Of a DNA stretch of 64,000 nucleotides, positions 23,017-35,240 are shown piece after piece. The first letter of the stretch is position 1; each line of letters starts with the position of its first letter. The stretch is from Oreohelix idahoensis (taxonomy: Eukaryota; Mollusca; Gastropoda; Stylommatophora; Oreohelicidae): NCBI GenBank assembly GCA_024509875.1, contig JAMPIV010010562.1, positions 264,501 to 328,500 of the forward strand. Reading direction: 5' to 3'. The position numbers and the translations under genes were made by a program. Below the pieces are notes generated by a model, which saw only the letters and a program-made list of their open reading frames with translations, made no database searches and was not told the DNA's origin.

Positions 23017-23032
23017 CGTCCTTTTCAGGACG
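23017..23032 (+). other. Histone-mRNA-like 3' stem-loop
   Basis: CGTCCT, TTTC, AGGACG forms a perfect 6-bp stem with a four-base TTTC loop, the shape and size of the replication-dependent histone 3' end. A purine-rich AAAAGAAGAAG follows about ten bases later, where the histone downstream element would be. The first stem pair is C-G rather than the usual G-C. No histone coding sequence is seen upstream, so this may be chance. Confidence 0.2.
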
Positions 23033-25286
23033 AACGCAAAAGAAGAAGTATTCGAGTTGATATCCTCTGTGGGCAGAGGAAAAGACACAAACAATGGTAG
23101 GCTTTCTTGGGAGAGCGGAAGCCTACTGATTTGTCATTTTCAGATTGGGACGAAATCAGTTGTGCACTTTTCATACCTTTCGTTCTCTCCGACAGTATCA
23201 CTTCATTTCTTCATCTATGTATCAATATTACAGATAACCTAGAGGAGACAATATGGGCGGAAGATTTAAGCCAGGAAATAAATTCATCGATGTGTTTGTG
23301 AGTTTGTAAAAATACAATCAAAAGTGTTATGGACATATTTGAAAGAGGAACTGGAATTGAAATTTTAACATTTTATATTTTAAAACACGCGGGGGATAGT
23401 AAGGATTAAACACCCCGACCCACATAGTTCTGAAGAGCGTACCATTGGGTTAATTTGAGAGCCGGAATACACTTTGGCTTTCATTGTCAAGGTTGTACCG
23501 ATCTGTGACTTGATCTGAGAAATGGAAATATAATCTAGCGAAATCGGAGACACAAATCAGACTGCATGGCAACGTCAAATTAGCAACTCCCAGGAGCAAG
23601 AAATACATCGGTCTAGTATTCCAGAATAAAAAGTGACAGATCAAAGTATTGGCGTCTTTATAACTTAAAAGAAAACCCGCCATCTTAAATACAAAGACTG
23701 GAAACTTAAGGAATCAGAACACAAGTCATAATAGAAATAATAAAATTACCCAGACAAGTGATTCGAAGCATCTAATCCAAGTGCTGTGTCCATTCTACTG
23801 CGCGAGGAGATTGTATATCCCATTTTGGGGCAAGTTGTGAACATACTTGTATAGTTTAAAATTGGAATTGTGACATATCTTTACTTGCTATGTTGGTATC
23901 CCAGTCACAGGAGGCTGGCAACCTCAACATATGAAAATAGTATATTCATAAACCACTACCGCTAGTGGTACAGAAAACCGATAGCAGAGGTCACCCCAGA
24001 CTCCATATGGAGCAGTGAGAAATATTGATTACATTACATGTGCCTGTATAGTTCCATTTAGTGAGATATATGTACCTTGCTAATTGTAAATCAGGCAAGC
24101 CATTGCCCTCGCGCTGTCCAGACACATTTCCCCCATTAAAGTAACTAGAAGAATAACGGTGATTTCTAATCATATTCCTTGAGTTATAATGTGAAAACTC
24201 AGGGAGAATAGTTTATTCAGAGTCTAACATTGGTGGGTGCACAGCGAGACAATGCGCCTGTTAATTTACAGCCCACAAATGTACTTAGCAGAGGCATTTG
24301 CTATTTTATTTTTCCTAAAGTTCGTGTAAAGAAGCTGCTGTCAGACTGTTCGTGGTACGAAGCTGCAACACTAAAGTTTCAACACCACTTGTTGTGAGTC
24401 AAGAGCAGGGATTCAACACTAACCACATATATTGGACGAGTTGTGTGGAGAAGTGCTCTTATCACAAAAGAAATGACGAAACCACTGCTGCAGGACTCAC
24501 TTCGACCAGTTAAGTTCTTATTAAAGGAAACAGCAAAAGGACAAAATTTTATAAATCCTCAACTCCTGTCTCAGTGAAGACACATTTTATATACATCTAA
24601 AATTCACCATCATTATTTTAACCTGTTAAAGACTAATTGATTATTAAATTTGTTACTTGTTATTCTAAAACAAAACAATCATAGTTGATTCAGTGATTAT
24701 AGGTATGACAGCAGACGTTAAAGATTCTTTAATATATATACATCTAGACATATATTTACACACATTTCGCTGGATTTAAACCAGCTGGGGACTTGAGCGG
24801 GATAAAACCTTTGCTTAAAACTTCACAAAAGGCGACGGATCAGATATAAGATGATAGGAAACTCTAAACAGAGCGATACAACAGGAGGCAATCTGATCTT
24901 CAGAGTAAGTCATCCTACCTCCGTCGATCACGTGTTTCAACCCCTTACTCTCCTTTACACTGTAAGGGGGGCGGGCCCACCTGGATCATGACTTCCAAGT
25001 AGCAGCCTCCTGTTTGTGTAGAAAATTGAACCCACTCCACCTTGCAGCTTTAAAATTCACAATTTCTTCCAGCTGGAAGCAATTGTAAAAGTAACCCCTA
25101 TGTTGAACACAAATTATTGTCCCGATTTCCATCGCCCATTGCGGTCGATCCACAGCACACCACGACCAGGGACTGACACTGACACACCTGGGAGAAGCCG
25201 ACGAGGCGTGAAGCCACTGCGAGCTGGCAACTGAAATCTACCTGCAACCGACACCTCAAATAAGATACCGCGGGTTACCTGTAGGC

Positions 25287-25332
25287 CACCGCTCTTTCAC
25301 CAATGCAACGATGCATTGGTGAAAGAGCGGTG
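25287..25332. repeat. Perfect 21-bp inverted repeat with a 4-base loop
   Basis: Arms 25287-25307 and 25312-25332 are exact reverse complements round the loop ACGA. Key bases are CACCGCTCTTTC at the outer end of the left arm and AATGCA next to the loop. The arms end abruptly and the flanks do not pair. Confidence 0.95.
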
Positions 25333-25974
25333 ACATTTTATGGCAGCGGTTTCGCTTGGGTCATAGCTCTCAAGTGGTATACTTCTCTTAACTACTGGGC
25401 CACAGCTTTGAACTGAACCCATTTCGTTAAGGGGGCATCGCTAAAATAGTTATTTCCACCTAATGCTGTAAGAGTCTCTTTTCGCTTAATTTTTAAGGGT
25501 AACTCCGAGTGCTGCGATCAGCATCTGCGTCCTTCCAGAATCTTGGACTTATATGTTTATGTCTCTCTTGTAAGCATCTTTCAAACTTCAGCTGTGGTTG
25601 CCTTTTTTTTAAATTTTATTGGGGCGGGGAGGCACGGGGCAAACTTGGTTCAATATTAATTTTAATCCAGTTGAGAGAAATTTAGCACTTTCTTGTAAGA
25701 AATATAGACTTTATTTATTATGACAGTTACAGAAATAATTGTTGGCAACCTCCGTTGTGGTGCTTGGCCGGTTATATGTACTCGTACAAACTAGGCAAGT
25801 ATCGATTCCTTACGCATTCGAGAAAAACAAAGCGGGAGGAGGGGGTAGGGACCAAAGTCATTACCCACATAAACAATAAGCATGTAAAGTCATTGACTTG
25901 TAACTAACTTTTCTGTATTCGCTACACAACAAGACATTGACGTTGGGAACTCTTATCAATTTTCCAATATCGTC

Positions 25975-26297
25975 GCATTTCTTTTTCCTTCATACTGAAA
26001 CGTTAAGATACATTCATGAGTTTTATCTAAGGGACGTAATTTTTTTTACAAGGGGAGTAATATAATTTGGCGTGCTTGTAATAAATTTTAAGAAATTAAA
26101 TAGTTATTTTATAAAACTTTTGCAAACACTTTTGTAGCAAAGAAGATACACACAACGTATTTTTAACCTCTGAGAAAATATTTCTGCCGTTTGTGATTAT
26201 TATTGAAATATGTATTTGTATTTTATAGGGGATAAATAAGTGTCCGCTGGGCTACATTCGCTTCAGCAAATAAGTAAAACACGAGTTTCTCTTGCTG
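25975..26297 (+). repeat. Dispersed repeat X, copy 1, left part
   Basis: Homologous to 35058-35240 followed by 45044-45182. Shared landmarks in order are CATACTGAAACGTTAAGATAC, TCTAAGGGACGTAATTTTT, TTTTGTAGCAAA and ACACGAGTTTCTCTT. The total length agrees between copies (about 320 bp each). It is cut at about 26297 by the I/Nimb-like LINE. I cannot classify X: I see no coding sequence or clear terminal repeats. Confidence 0.75.
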
Positions 26298-26714
26298 GAT
26301 AATAGCTAGGAATGCTAATATAAACTAGGAATAGCCATAAATTAAAAAGAAACAAAAATTTTAATAGGCCCAGGCGCCACGTGCTTTCCATTGCGTGGTA
26401 CGGCAGACATTTATATTTTTCTTAACTCATCAGGAAATAGCAATAAGTTGAATCCTCCTAAACTGTAATCATAGATCCTAGTAGTGTTAACCAATTATTA
26501 ATAATAAATATTAGTGGTTAAGGGAATTTTAGTTTTGCCAGATCAAAAGATTTGAACCAAAATAGACAAAACTTCTAAGAATAAGAACAAGATAGCACAA
26601 TAAAATAATTAAATTAATAATAACAAAATCAAAGAAAGGGAGCTAAAAGAAATAGGAAAGAACAATAAGGAAATAAATTCAAATAGGAAAGTAGGACATA
26701 GCTCATAACCAAAC

Positions 26715-28556
26715 ATGCCACCTAAAACTAGAGCACAGTCAGTTGAAGACAAAACGTGGGCAGAAGCAGTTAAAACCAAAGATAGGGACACCAGACATGA
26801 TAAACTAGAAGAGAATAGTCAGGCCCCCATAGAAGAAATTTCTAACCCAAAAAATAGCAATGAAAGTACCAAAGAAGAATCAAGACATAAAGCAGTAGGC
26901 AGAAACAACGAAAACGAAGACGCGGGAACCCGGACAATAAAATGACAGACGGGAAAAAACAGGACCTCGAACACTGAAATCGAAAGGATAGAGACAATAA
27001 GGGAAAAAGTGGAAGGAGACTCAGAATGAAAAACAACAAAGGAAGGCAAAACGTGGGCAGAAGCAGTTAAAAACCAAGGTAGGGACACCAGGCATGATAA
27101 ACTAGAAGAAAATACTAAAAAAATAAATTGCAATGAAAGTACCAAAAAAGACTCAAGACATATAGCAACCCAGGCAGTTCCCAAAAATAAAGATGTAGTG
27201 AACACATGTCGTCTAAAGATAACGCAAGTAGCTGGTGACACTGTCAAGATCAAGACACTAGATGAAGACAAAATTATAAACATCCTTGATCCTGTGTTAG
27301 GCAAAAAGGCGATAGCCAAAATTTCCAAAACTCATTTTGGCATAATAATTACCCCAAATCAGAGTGACAGAATAAAAGAGATGTTAGAGGAACTCAAAGA
27401 AGAAGCAAAAACAGTGACTCTTGCACATGACATAAAAGTAAAGATAGAGCTAGCAAAAGAGACCAGTAGATGTGGGTTAAAAGGGATAAACACTAACCTT
27501 TCATGCGAGGAAGTTATGAACATCCTCACAAAACATAACTCAGACATAAAGATGGTACACGTGGACAGAATAATGGTGAAAGGAAGTATTGTAACCCCAG
27601 TGGTTATAATAACGACAGAAGGGAGAGAAACCCCTAAAACGATACTATTTGGGAAAACCAAGAAGCACACCGAAGCTTACATTCCCCCTGTGCTACAGTG
27701 CTCCAACTGTCTGAAATTCGGCCACGGAAGGAACAGTTGTAAGGGGAGAACAGTTTGTAGATACTGCTCCAGTAATCACCCCTCTACACAGTGTGAAAAG
27801 GCAAAGGCAGATACCGACTACAAAAAGGCGAATGAAAACAGAAAGTGTATCAATTGTAAAGGGAACCACAGTGCCAGGTTTCAGGGCTGCTCAGTGTACC
27901 AGCAAACAAAACAAGCACTAAAAGAATCCATCTTAACAAGAAAACCATTTAAAACAGTAATGAAAGAAATAAGAGAAAACACAAAAAACACAAACAGTAA
28001 AGTTGCAGAAGAAATCAAGTCTCTTAAAGAAGAAATTAAAACGCAGCAGTCAAAAGAACAGAAAATAACTAACAAAACAAAAGAAAACAGCCAGCCAGAC
28101 AGTTCAGCTACAACACTGGAAAATGTGAATTCACTGAAAAGTGCAGAGGCAGTGCTTCAAGAAGTGAAAGCCATACAGCACCAAATTTCACAGGATATAG
28201 CTAAACTGACTGTACTGAAAGAAGAAAATGAAATGATACTAGTCAAACTGTCCGAACAAAAAGAAGAAAGTGAAATAATACTAAAAAGAATGGAAAGTGA
28301 AAAACAGGAGATTAACATAGGGAGAGAAGGGAATGTAGCATTGGATGAAAATAGGAAAGTGGTCAAAAAGAACAAAAGGCAACAGGAAAACAAAAGCAAC
28401 CTAGAAGAAACTATCAAAGAAACTATCAAAAAACATTTTGAGACACATTTACCACACTTAGCGGAAGAAGTTAGGGATATAATGACAAGTATAAATAGGG
28501 ATTTTTTTGAGAACTTGATGGATAGTGGGTCCACAAGTACAGGAAATGCAGAATAA
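26715..28556 (+). pseudogene. LINE ORF1: Gag-like zinc-knuckle protein, two in-frame TGA codons
   Basis: ORF1 of I-group LINEs coats the element RNA. The frame begins ATG CCA CCT AAA at 26715 and stays in phase to 28556, but TGA interrupts it at 26943-26945 and again at 27025-27027. The part downstream of the second TGA is open to the end. The C-terminal half carries three zinc knuckles: CSNCLKFGHGRNSC, CRYCSSNHPSTQC and CINCKGNHSARFQGC (coded within about 27700-27895). A Glu/Lys-rich coiled-coil tail follows. The N-terminal segment is duplicated: TWAEAVK to SRHKA (about 26750-26905) recurs at about 27045-27170, and both stops lie between or at the edge of the copies. Confidence 0.85.
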
Positions 28557-28595
28557 GAGCAAATTTGATAGCTACCAAAATAAAAGGTACACTAG

Positions 28596-31500
28596 ATGAT
28601 GTTAAAATTCAATTTAGAAAGATTTAGAATTATCCAGTGGAATTGTAGGGGTATTAAAAAAAATTTTGCACCCCTACTATCAGAGACTGGAGGAAATAGT
28701 GATATATATGCTCTTCAAGAGACCCATTCAAACCCAAATAATAGATATAGTTGTAAGGGCTTTAAGATAATTAGACACGATAGGAAAGAAGGTAGAGGAG
28801 GAGGTGTCGCAGTATTAGTTAGCGAAAAATTTAAAATCATAGACTGGGAAGTATTTAATACAACCAATATAGAAGGTATCCAGGTTACTATAGCTGCTGA
28901 ACCAAACAATCTAACAATTCTAAATGTATATGCTAAAGATGGCACAATTAAAGATGAAGAAATACTAGCCATAAGCACCAGACTAGGCCCCAAAACAATC
29001 ATAGTAGGCGATTTTAATTCCCATCATTGTGCTTGGGGTGGACAACATGCAGATAATGCAGGAAAATGCCTACTTGACTTCATAGAAAACAATGAACTAC
29101 TAATACTAAATGATGGATCTGCAACAAGAATTAATCCACAAGCTAATAGGGCAGACTCAGCAATAGACATAAGTATAGCAACTAACAACCTAGCGAATGT
29201 AAATTGGGAAGTGTTACAAGACACAAACTCAGATCATCTGCCCATTGTAATAACCATGCATGAAAATGTCATTCCAAACCCAGAACCAGAGAAACCTACC
29301 TTCAACTATAAAAAAGCAAGCTGGGAAGCTTTCCAATCAGAGCTGGAGGTGATGGAATATAAAGACATGGAATCAGATGATACTGACTTGTGGGCAGAAA
29401 CACTGACCAATGAAATTCTGAAAATAGCAATAAAGTATATACCAAATAAAAATATGCCACAACACCTTAAACCAATAAATAACATTAATAACAAAAGAGA
29501 AACTCAATGGAATAAAGAACCAGTTGCCTGGTGGAATAAAAGCTGTGCAGAAATTCATGAGAGAAGAAAAAGGGCCTTACAAAAATATAGAAATAACAGA
29601 ACAGAAGAAAACTATGATAAGTATAAACTTATTAGGAATGAATCTAACAGAATAATATTCAAAGCGAAAGAAACTAAGTGGAAGGAGTTTTGTCAGTCAC
29701 TTAAACCTAGCACTCAAATTAGAGAAGTATGGAAAAAGCTTAAGGCAATCAAAGGGAACAATAAGAAAACAATAATGCCAACAATCAAACTACCAAAGAG
29801 AGCAGAAACAGATAAAGAAAAAGCTAATGCCCTTGCCGAGTATTTCTATAAAGTCAGTGCAAAAAGTAGGAAGAAAATGAGAGAAGAGAAAGACTTAGGA
29901 TACAGTTTTTAAAAGAACTACCAGACCAGATAGATGAAACAAACTATTTAGATGCTGATATAACAGAGGAAGAAGTAACTAATGCAATAAAAGATAAATC
30001 TAATACTGCCTCAGGGCAAGATATACTTAGTTATGAAATCCTTAAGAAAGTACCCAAAAGAACTATAAACATAATAACTTCACTTTATAACAAAATCTGG
30101 AGCTTAGGAAAGATACCAAAAGCATGGAAAGTAGCTATGATAGTACCCATTCTAAAACCAAATAAGGAAGCCCATGATGTAAGTTCATATAGGCCTATCT
30201 CCTTAACATCACAACTAGGTAAAATACTGGAAACTGTTGTGAATAAAAGAGTTAAATTCTACCTAGAAAAAAACCAGTTATATAGCCCAAACCAGTCAGG
30301 GTTTAGAGCAGACAGAAGTACAGTAGACCAGCTTGTAAGATTAGAACATGATGTAAAGTTATGGTTCAAGAGGTTAGAGAAAACAGTGGCAGTCTTTCTA
30401 GATGTAGCTAGAGCATATGATGAATGCTGGCGAGATGGAGCTCTTTACAAAATGAAAAAGATTGGCATTACTGGTAAAACCTATAGGTATCTAGAAAACT
30501 TTTTACAGGACAGGTATTTTGCTGTACAGGTGAATAATGATAGGTCAGAAATATATGAACAACAGAATGGGATTCCTCAAGGATCAGTGATCTCTCCTTC
30601 AATTTTCACTATAGCTGTAAATGATTTAGCAGATGAATTTAATGACATAAAGAATGCAGTATCACAATTTGCAGATGACTGTGTCATTTGGCGATCTGGA
30701 AAACACTTGGACCATGTTTACAAAAAACTTCAAAATCAAATAGACAAAGTTTCAGAGTGGATGAAAAGTTGGGGCTTCCAAATTAATGTAAACAAAACAG
30801 TAGGTATGATTTTCAGCAAAGGAAATTTAAAAAAAAATAACAAAATCAATATAACCATTAAAGGACAGAAAATATGTACCTCCTCAACAACAAGATTTCT
30901 GGGCATAACTTTAGATAAACAACTAAATTATAATAAACATATAGACAATTTGGTAGAAAGCTGTAGGGGACCCCTAAATATACTAAGGATTGTAAAAGGT
31001 AATGGATGGGGGGCCAGCAATAAAATAATGCTTTTGTTCTACAAGTCCTTCATCAGGGGGAAACTGGATTATGCCAGCATAGTCTATGACTCAGCTGCAG
31101 CTTCTAACAAAGCAAAACTGGACAGGATTCAAAATGCAGCTATGAGAACCATTACAGGTGCATTTATATCGACACCAGTAGAAGCTCTAGAAGTAGCTCT
31201 TGGCATACCTCCCCTTGGTCTAAGACGGAAAGAACTGAGATTAAATTATTGGAGTAAAGTAGCACAAGAAGTGACCCACCCAGCACATAAAGCATTTGTC
31301 AAAAACCAACCAAGTGTATGGGACGTCCCCTTAAATAAAGATAGATATCCAACAGGGTGGAGAACTATAGAAGACCTAATGCAGTTCAAAGAACTATCAA
31401 ACACAATTGAAAATAGTAATAAATACAGAAGCAAAATACCACCATGGGAACTAAAAACACCAATCATAGACTACTCTTTTACTGAAAAGATCAAACAAAA

Positions 31501-32395
31501 CATAGAAGATAAGGAAGCCAAAATGATAAGTAGAAAGTTCGTAGAGCAACTAACTAAACAAAGTCTGGCCGTCTACACTGATGGATCCAAGGGTGATAGT
31601 GGGCAACTAGGTGCCGGAGTTGTAATACCACAATGGGGAATAAAAAAGAGCTACAGTGTAACGGAAGGGGCATCGATTTTTACTGCAGAGATGGTAGCAA
31701 TTCTTAAAAGTCTAGAAATAATCGAAGATAACCCACCAGAAGCTGTTACGATATTTACAGACTCACTATCATCACTACAAGCACTAGAACACCCAGGTAA
31801 ATGTAGCCGGCCAGACATAAAGGAAGAAATTCTAGCAATTACTACATCACTAGAGAACAGAGGATGTAGTGTGAGGCTAGTGTGGGTTCCAGCACACATA
31901 GGTATAGCTGGCAACGAGTTGGCAGACCAGAACGCCAAGAAGGGAAGAACAAGTAAAAACAATATAAAAGCAGGACTGGGAAGGTCAGAGATCAAGAGCC
32001 AAGTGAAGGAAACTATAAACGAGGAATGGAAGACAACATGGAAGGAAAGTAGAAAAGGCAGACACGCGTTCAAACTGCAGAAAGAACCAACGAAAACATG
32101 CCAGGTCAGAGAAGAATTAAAGATACCATCGAACAAAAAACTGTGGCGTCTCCGACTCGGTGCAGCATACTTCATGGTAGAAGAACCACACTGCCAAGAA
32201 TGTCAGGAAGAGAATGACATAGACCACTACCTGATCCACTGTAAAAAGTATGAACAACAAAGGCTTGAATTAAAAACTTACTATAGAAATCACAATATAG
32301 ACTTAACAGGTGATAAGGTTTTAAGTATAGATGCCCCAAGAGATGCCCAATCAATACTTAAAAGATATATACATAAAACAAAGGAAAAAATATAA
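28596..32395 (+). pseudogene. LINE ORF2: endonuclease, reverse transcriptase and RNase H, one frameshift
   Basis: ORF2 nicks the target and reverse-transcribes the element RNA. It is read in one frame from 28596 to a stop at 29910-29912, then continues one frame over from about 29900 to 32395. No sequence seems lost, so the break is a small indel near the T run at 29906-29910. The endonuclease shows QWNCRGI near the start, QETHS, VGDFNSHHCAWG and SDHLPI. The reverse transcriptase shows YRPISLTSQLGK, GIPQGSVISP and FADD (residues 178-181 counted from 30137). RNase H shows VYTDGSKGD, FTAEMVA, FTDSLSS and VPAHIGIAGNELAD. A CX2C...H...C motif (CQECQEENDIDHYLIHC) closes the protein. Apart from the one shift all domains look sound, so the copy is fairly young; a sequencing error could also explain it. 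Confidence 0.9.
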
Positions 32396-32850
32396 GGTTA
32401 GAACTTCAGGAAAATCATCCAACTAAATAGAAATTAAGCAACAAGAACTAACAAAGCATTAACAAAAAAATAATTACTCATAGGACAAGGAAAGACAAGG
32501 TATTAAAAAAAAGGACAACAACTCAAAAAGAACAAATACTAATACAAATTAAAACCAAGTGTAAAGGACAATAGTTATCTAGAAACAATACAAAAGAGAA
32601 AATAAAATTGACAAATACTAATATAAAAAAAATCAGCAACTGCAAAAGACAACAGTTATTTAAATTGAATACAAAATTAGTAAAAAAAAAATGTCACTAA
32701 ATACCCCAATTATAACCAACTTTCAGGTTGAACAGGGTAGACCAAGATGGAACGAGAAGAGGCAACAATGATCAGATGTTGAGTGCCCGATCTCCACCCA
32801 TCAACTCATCAAAACAACAACAACAGGTATAATTAATAATTATAATCATA

Positions 32851-33295
32851 TTCATTATTTTTGACCGGCACAAAGTGCTGCCTAAAATAAAGTTGAGACG
32901 ATGTGTTTGGCGAGTCCCCATTGTAAGCTCGAAAATGACTATACGTCCCTACCAACCATGTCCACCAAACATTATAGCATGAGGTGACAAGAGGAGCTTT
33001 CATTGTATAGTGACTTGAATGGACATTAAAATACATGGAGTCCACGCAAACATAACAGTTTCTCAACTCCCACATTTAGTCTTATTGTATGGTTCTGAAA
33101 CATAGAAAACAACGAAGACGTTAAAATCCGCAGTGATTACATCACACGTAACCGTACGGTTCCATTGATAAGTCTACTTTACTAACGCCGTGTACCTATC
33201 CGTTATCATGGTCAAGTTTTGTGTAATGTTGTTTAAATAATATTAGTCCTATCAATACTCTACAGCTCTAACGGGAGAGCCTGTGACGAGTCCTG
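32851..33295 (+). repeat. Dispersed repeat X, copy 1, right part
   Basis: Matches 45218-45690 in the same orientation, at perhaps 80-85 percent. Shared blocks include TTTTTGACCGG, AAGTGCTGCCTGAA/AAAT, GAGGTGACAAGAGGAGCTTT, AACAACGAAGACGTTAAAAT and TTTTGTGTAATGTTGTTTAA. The match ends near TACAGCTCTAACGGGAGAGC. Confidence 0.8.
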
Positions 33296-33639
33296 TCGTA
33301 CCAGATAGGTTGTAAGTTTTATTTTGGTTCCGTCTGAATAGAGTGGATGGTGATAAGTACGTGAGAAATAGGTGTGAGAAATATATTCCACGGGTAAATA
33401 GCTTAAGGAGAAGATATGTCTCTGGAATGAGTAAGTTTCTCTAGTCCAGCCTGTCTATACGACAATAATTTAGTACAAGACAACCTTGCCCTCCTCATAC
33501 ATATAAATATACGTTTAACTACACACACACACAGCTATGTGACAACACGACATACACACGTGAAAAACTAAGGTTAATTGGGTATGGACCTGACCAACTC
33601 ACAAAGTTAAGTTTCTTTTGTCTATTTCTCCACGTAACG
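33296..33639. other. Intergenic, nothing recognised
   Basis: AT-rich sequence between repeat X and the decayed LTR-element fragment, with a short ACACACAC run at about 33520. No gene seen. Confidence 0.45.
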
Positions 33640-35045
33640 TTTCTACTTTCGCATACGGGATCGGATAAACTCTGGTTCTTACAGGCATCTCGTTTTTCAG
33701 CTTCATATCAAACTCCACGTGATGTGTACGAAGAAGTATGCCCTTTTAAGACTGCTGAATACTGTTTCAGTAACGCCTTAGTTTCTGTCTGTAGTGGTTC
33801 TGAGAGGGTGTCGCCGAATTTAACATCTTTAAATGACTCCGTTTGTTATAGTGGGTATTACATGCAACTATCGTCATCTTCCTCATCTTCGGTTTCTATA
33901 GCGACCGCCAAGAGATGTTCGGGGGAAGGCACCGGTCTTTCTAAGTATTTCTTTAACAGATTTATGTGGTACACTTTTTAATTACCTTTTATAGAGATCT
34001 TGTAGTTCGTTCTCCAGATCTTTTTAAGGACGGTAAACGGCCCTTGCCATCCGATGCGTAGTTCGTTGGTTTCGATAGGAAGTAACAACAAAACTTCCTC
34101 TCCTGGTTGCAATTCTCTCTCTTCCGCTGCTTTGTTGTATCTTTTAGCGTGTTTCATGCGTGCGTGCTTAAGGTTGCTCGTTGCTAGGTCCCATCATAGT
34201 TGTAACCGTTCCTTTAGTTCAGACACGTACTTGAATGCTGAGACGACTGTCTCACCAGCCTTCTGGTCTGTCAGTGACCGTAGTAAGGCTTCCAGCGGGC
34301 CCTTAATGGGTCTGCCGAATAAAAGTGTAGCTGGCGGTAGCCTTGTAGAGGCCTGGGGACTTCACTGTAGGCGAATAAGGCTCATCATGGTGAGGCTTCC
34401 TTTAACACGGTCTACAAATCCACTTACGGCCGGATTATAGGGGTTGATGTAGAAGTGCTGGTCTCACACGATCGTAAAGATCTCCTTCATTAACAAGCTA
34501 CGGTACTTGTTGAGGGAATCCCAACCGAGTAAAAATCTGCACTAGGGCTTCTGCGACATACCTGGAATCCGTGCTTGTTAGCGGGATAGCTTCGGCCTTC
34601 ATAGTGCATGTGTCGACTAAAGTCAGGATAAACCTGTTCCTTCTTGTAGTCCTTTCTAGGGTCCTATAAGGTCGACTGCTACCCGTTCAAATGGAGTCCC
34701 CACTATTGGCATTTCTCCCATAGGAACTGGGGGTGTCCAATGCTTGGGTGCCACACGTTGGCACTTGGCGCAGGATTTAACATATATGATGATGTCAGTG
34801 TTCATTCCTGGCCTTCAAAATAAGTAGATATCTGCTGTACAGTGGCGTTTTGTCCCATATGTCCCCACAATCGGCTCTTTCGGTCTCCCTATAAACACAT
34901 ATCTACAACCAAGTATGACTGGGTAGATCGGATCCTCCATTATGGTCGCTTTAATAACACCACGGACAAAATCCGAGTGTATCTCCACCAGTGCTACAAG
35001 GAACGTTATGGGTGCATCTTCTTTAAAAACTCCCCATAATTTGAC
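33640..35045 (-). pseudogene. Decayed protease-integrase fragment of the first LTR family
   Basis: The minus strand parallels the first element's polyprotein with many stops and shifts. From 35040 downward it gives a region like the protease end (peptide around GCRYV), then the integrase zinc region and catalytic core. It then gives the integrase tail (34020-34080 reads NELRIGWQGPF, against NKLQIGWQGPY in the intact protein), and finally the segment leading to KKYLER near 33930. Several hundred bases expected between protease and integrase are missing. It is an old, internally deleted relative of the element at 4238-13742. There are no LTRs. Confidence 0.75.
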
Positions 35046-35057
35046 GGTTTCTTCTCT

Positions 35058-35240
35058 ACCATCGCATTGCTATTTTCCTCATACTGAAACGTTAAGATAC
35101 ATTTAGATTTTAATCTAAGGGACGTAATTTTTATTACAAAGGGAGTAAATATTTGGAAAAGTTAGTTATAACTTTTAACACATTAAATAGTTACTTTATA
35201 TAGATTTTTGTAATTCTTTTGTAGCAAAAAAGAACTCATT
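35058..35240 (+). repeat. Dispersed repeat X, copy 2, left part
   Basis: Same landmarks as 25975-26297 up to TTTTGTAGCAAAAAAGAACT. It is cut by the second LTR element after the target duplication TCATT (35236-35240) and continues at 45044. Confidence 0.75.
35236..35240. repeat. Target-site duplication TCATT, left copy
   Basis: TCATT precedes the left LTR (TGTTGCG at 35241) and is repeated at 45039-45043 straight after the right LTR end TTTACA. Confidence 0.9.

Larger units (their letters stand above)
22831..25974. other. 3.1 kb without an identified gene
   Basis: This is the longest stretch in the first half without a named element. It holds a histone-like stem-loop (23017-23032) and a perfect 21-bp inverted repeat (25287-25332), listed separately. 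Open frames here are all under 105 codons and overlap on both strands, and I recognise none. A spliced host gene with short exons cannot be excluded by eye. Confidence 0.45.
26298..32850 (+). mobile_element. I/Nimb-like non-LTR retrotransposon, nearly full length
   Basis: The element consists of a 5' leader of about 400 bp, ORF1 (zinc-knuckle nucleic-acid-binding protein), a 39-bp spacer, ORF2 (endonuclease, reverse transcriptase, RNase H), and an A-rich 3' UTR of about 430 bp. The UTR ends near 32826 in a CAACAACAACA run. Comparison with the second X copy places both edges to within about 30 bp. ORF1 followed by ORF2 with a C-terminal RNase H matches the I-group (I, Nimb and relatives) rather than Jockey or RTE. 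It is disabled by two in-frame stops in ORF1 and one frameshift in ORF2. Confidence 0.85.

Noticed and set aside
34054..34440. 128-codon plus-strand frame
   Set aside because: Antisense of the decayed integrase fragment.
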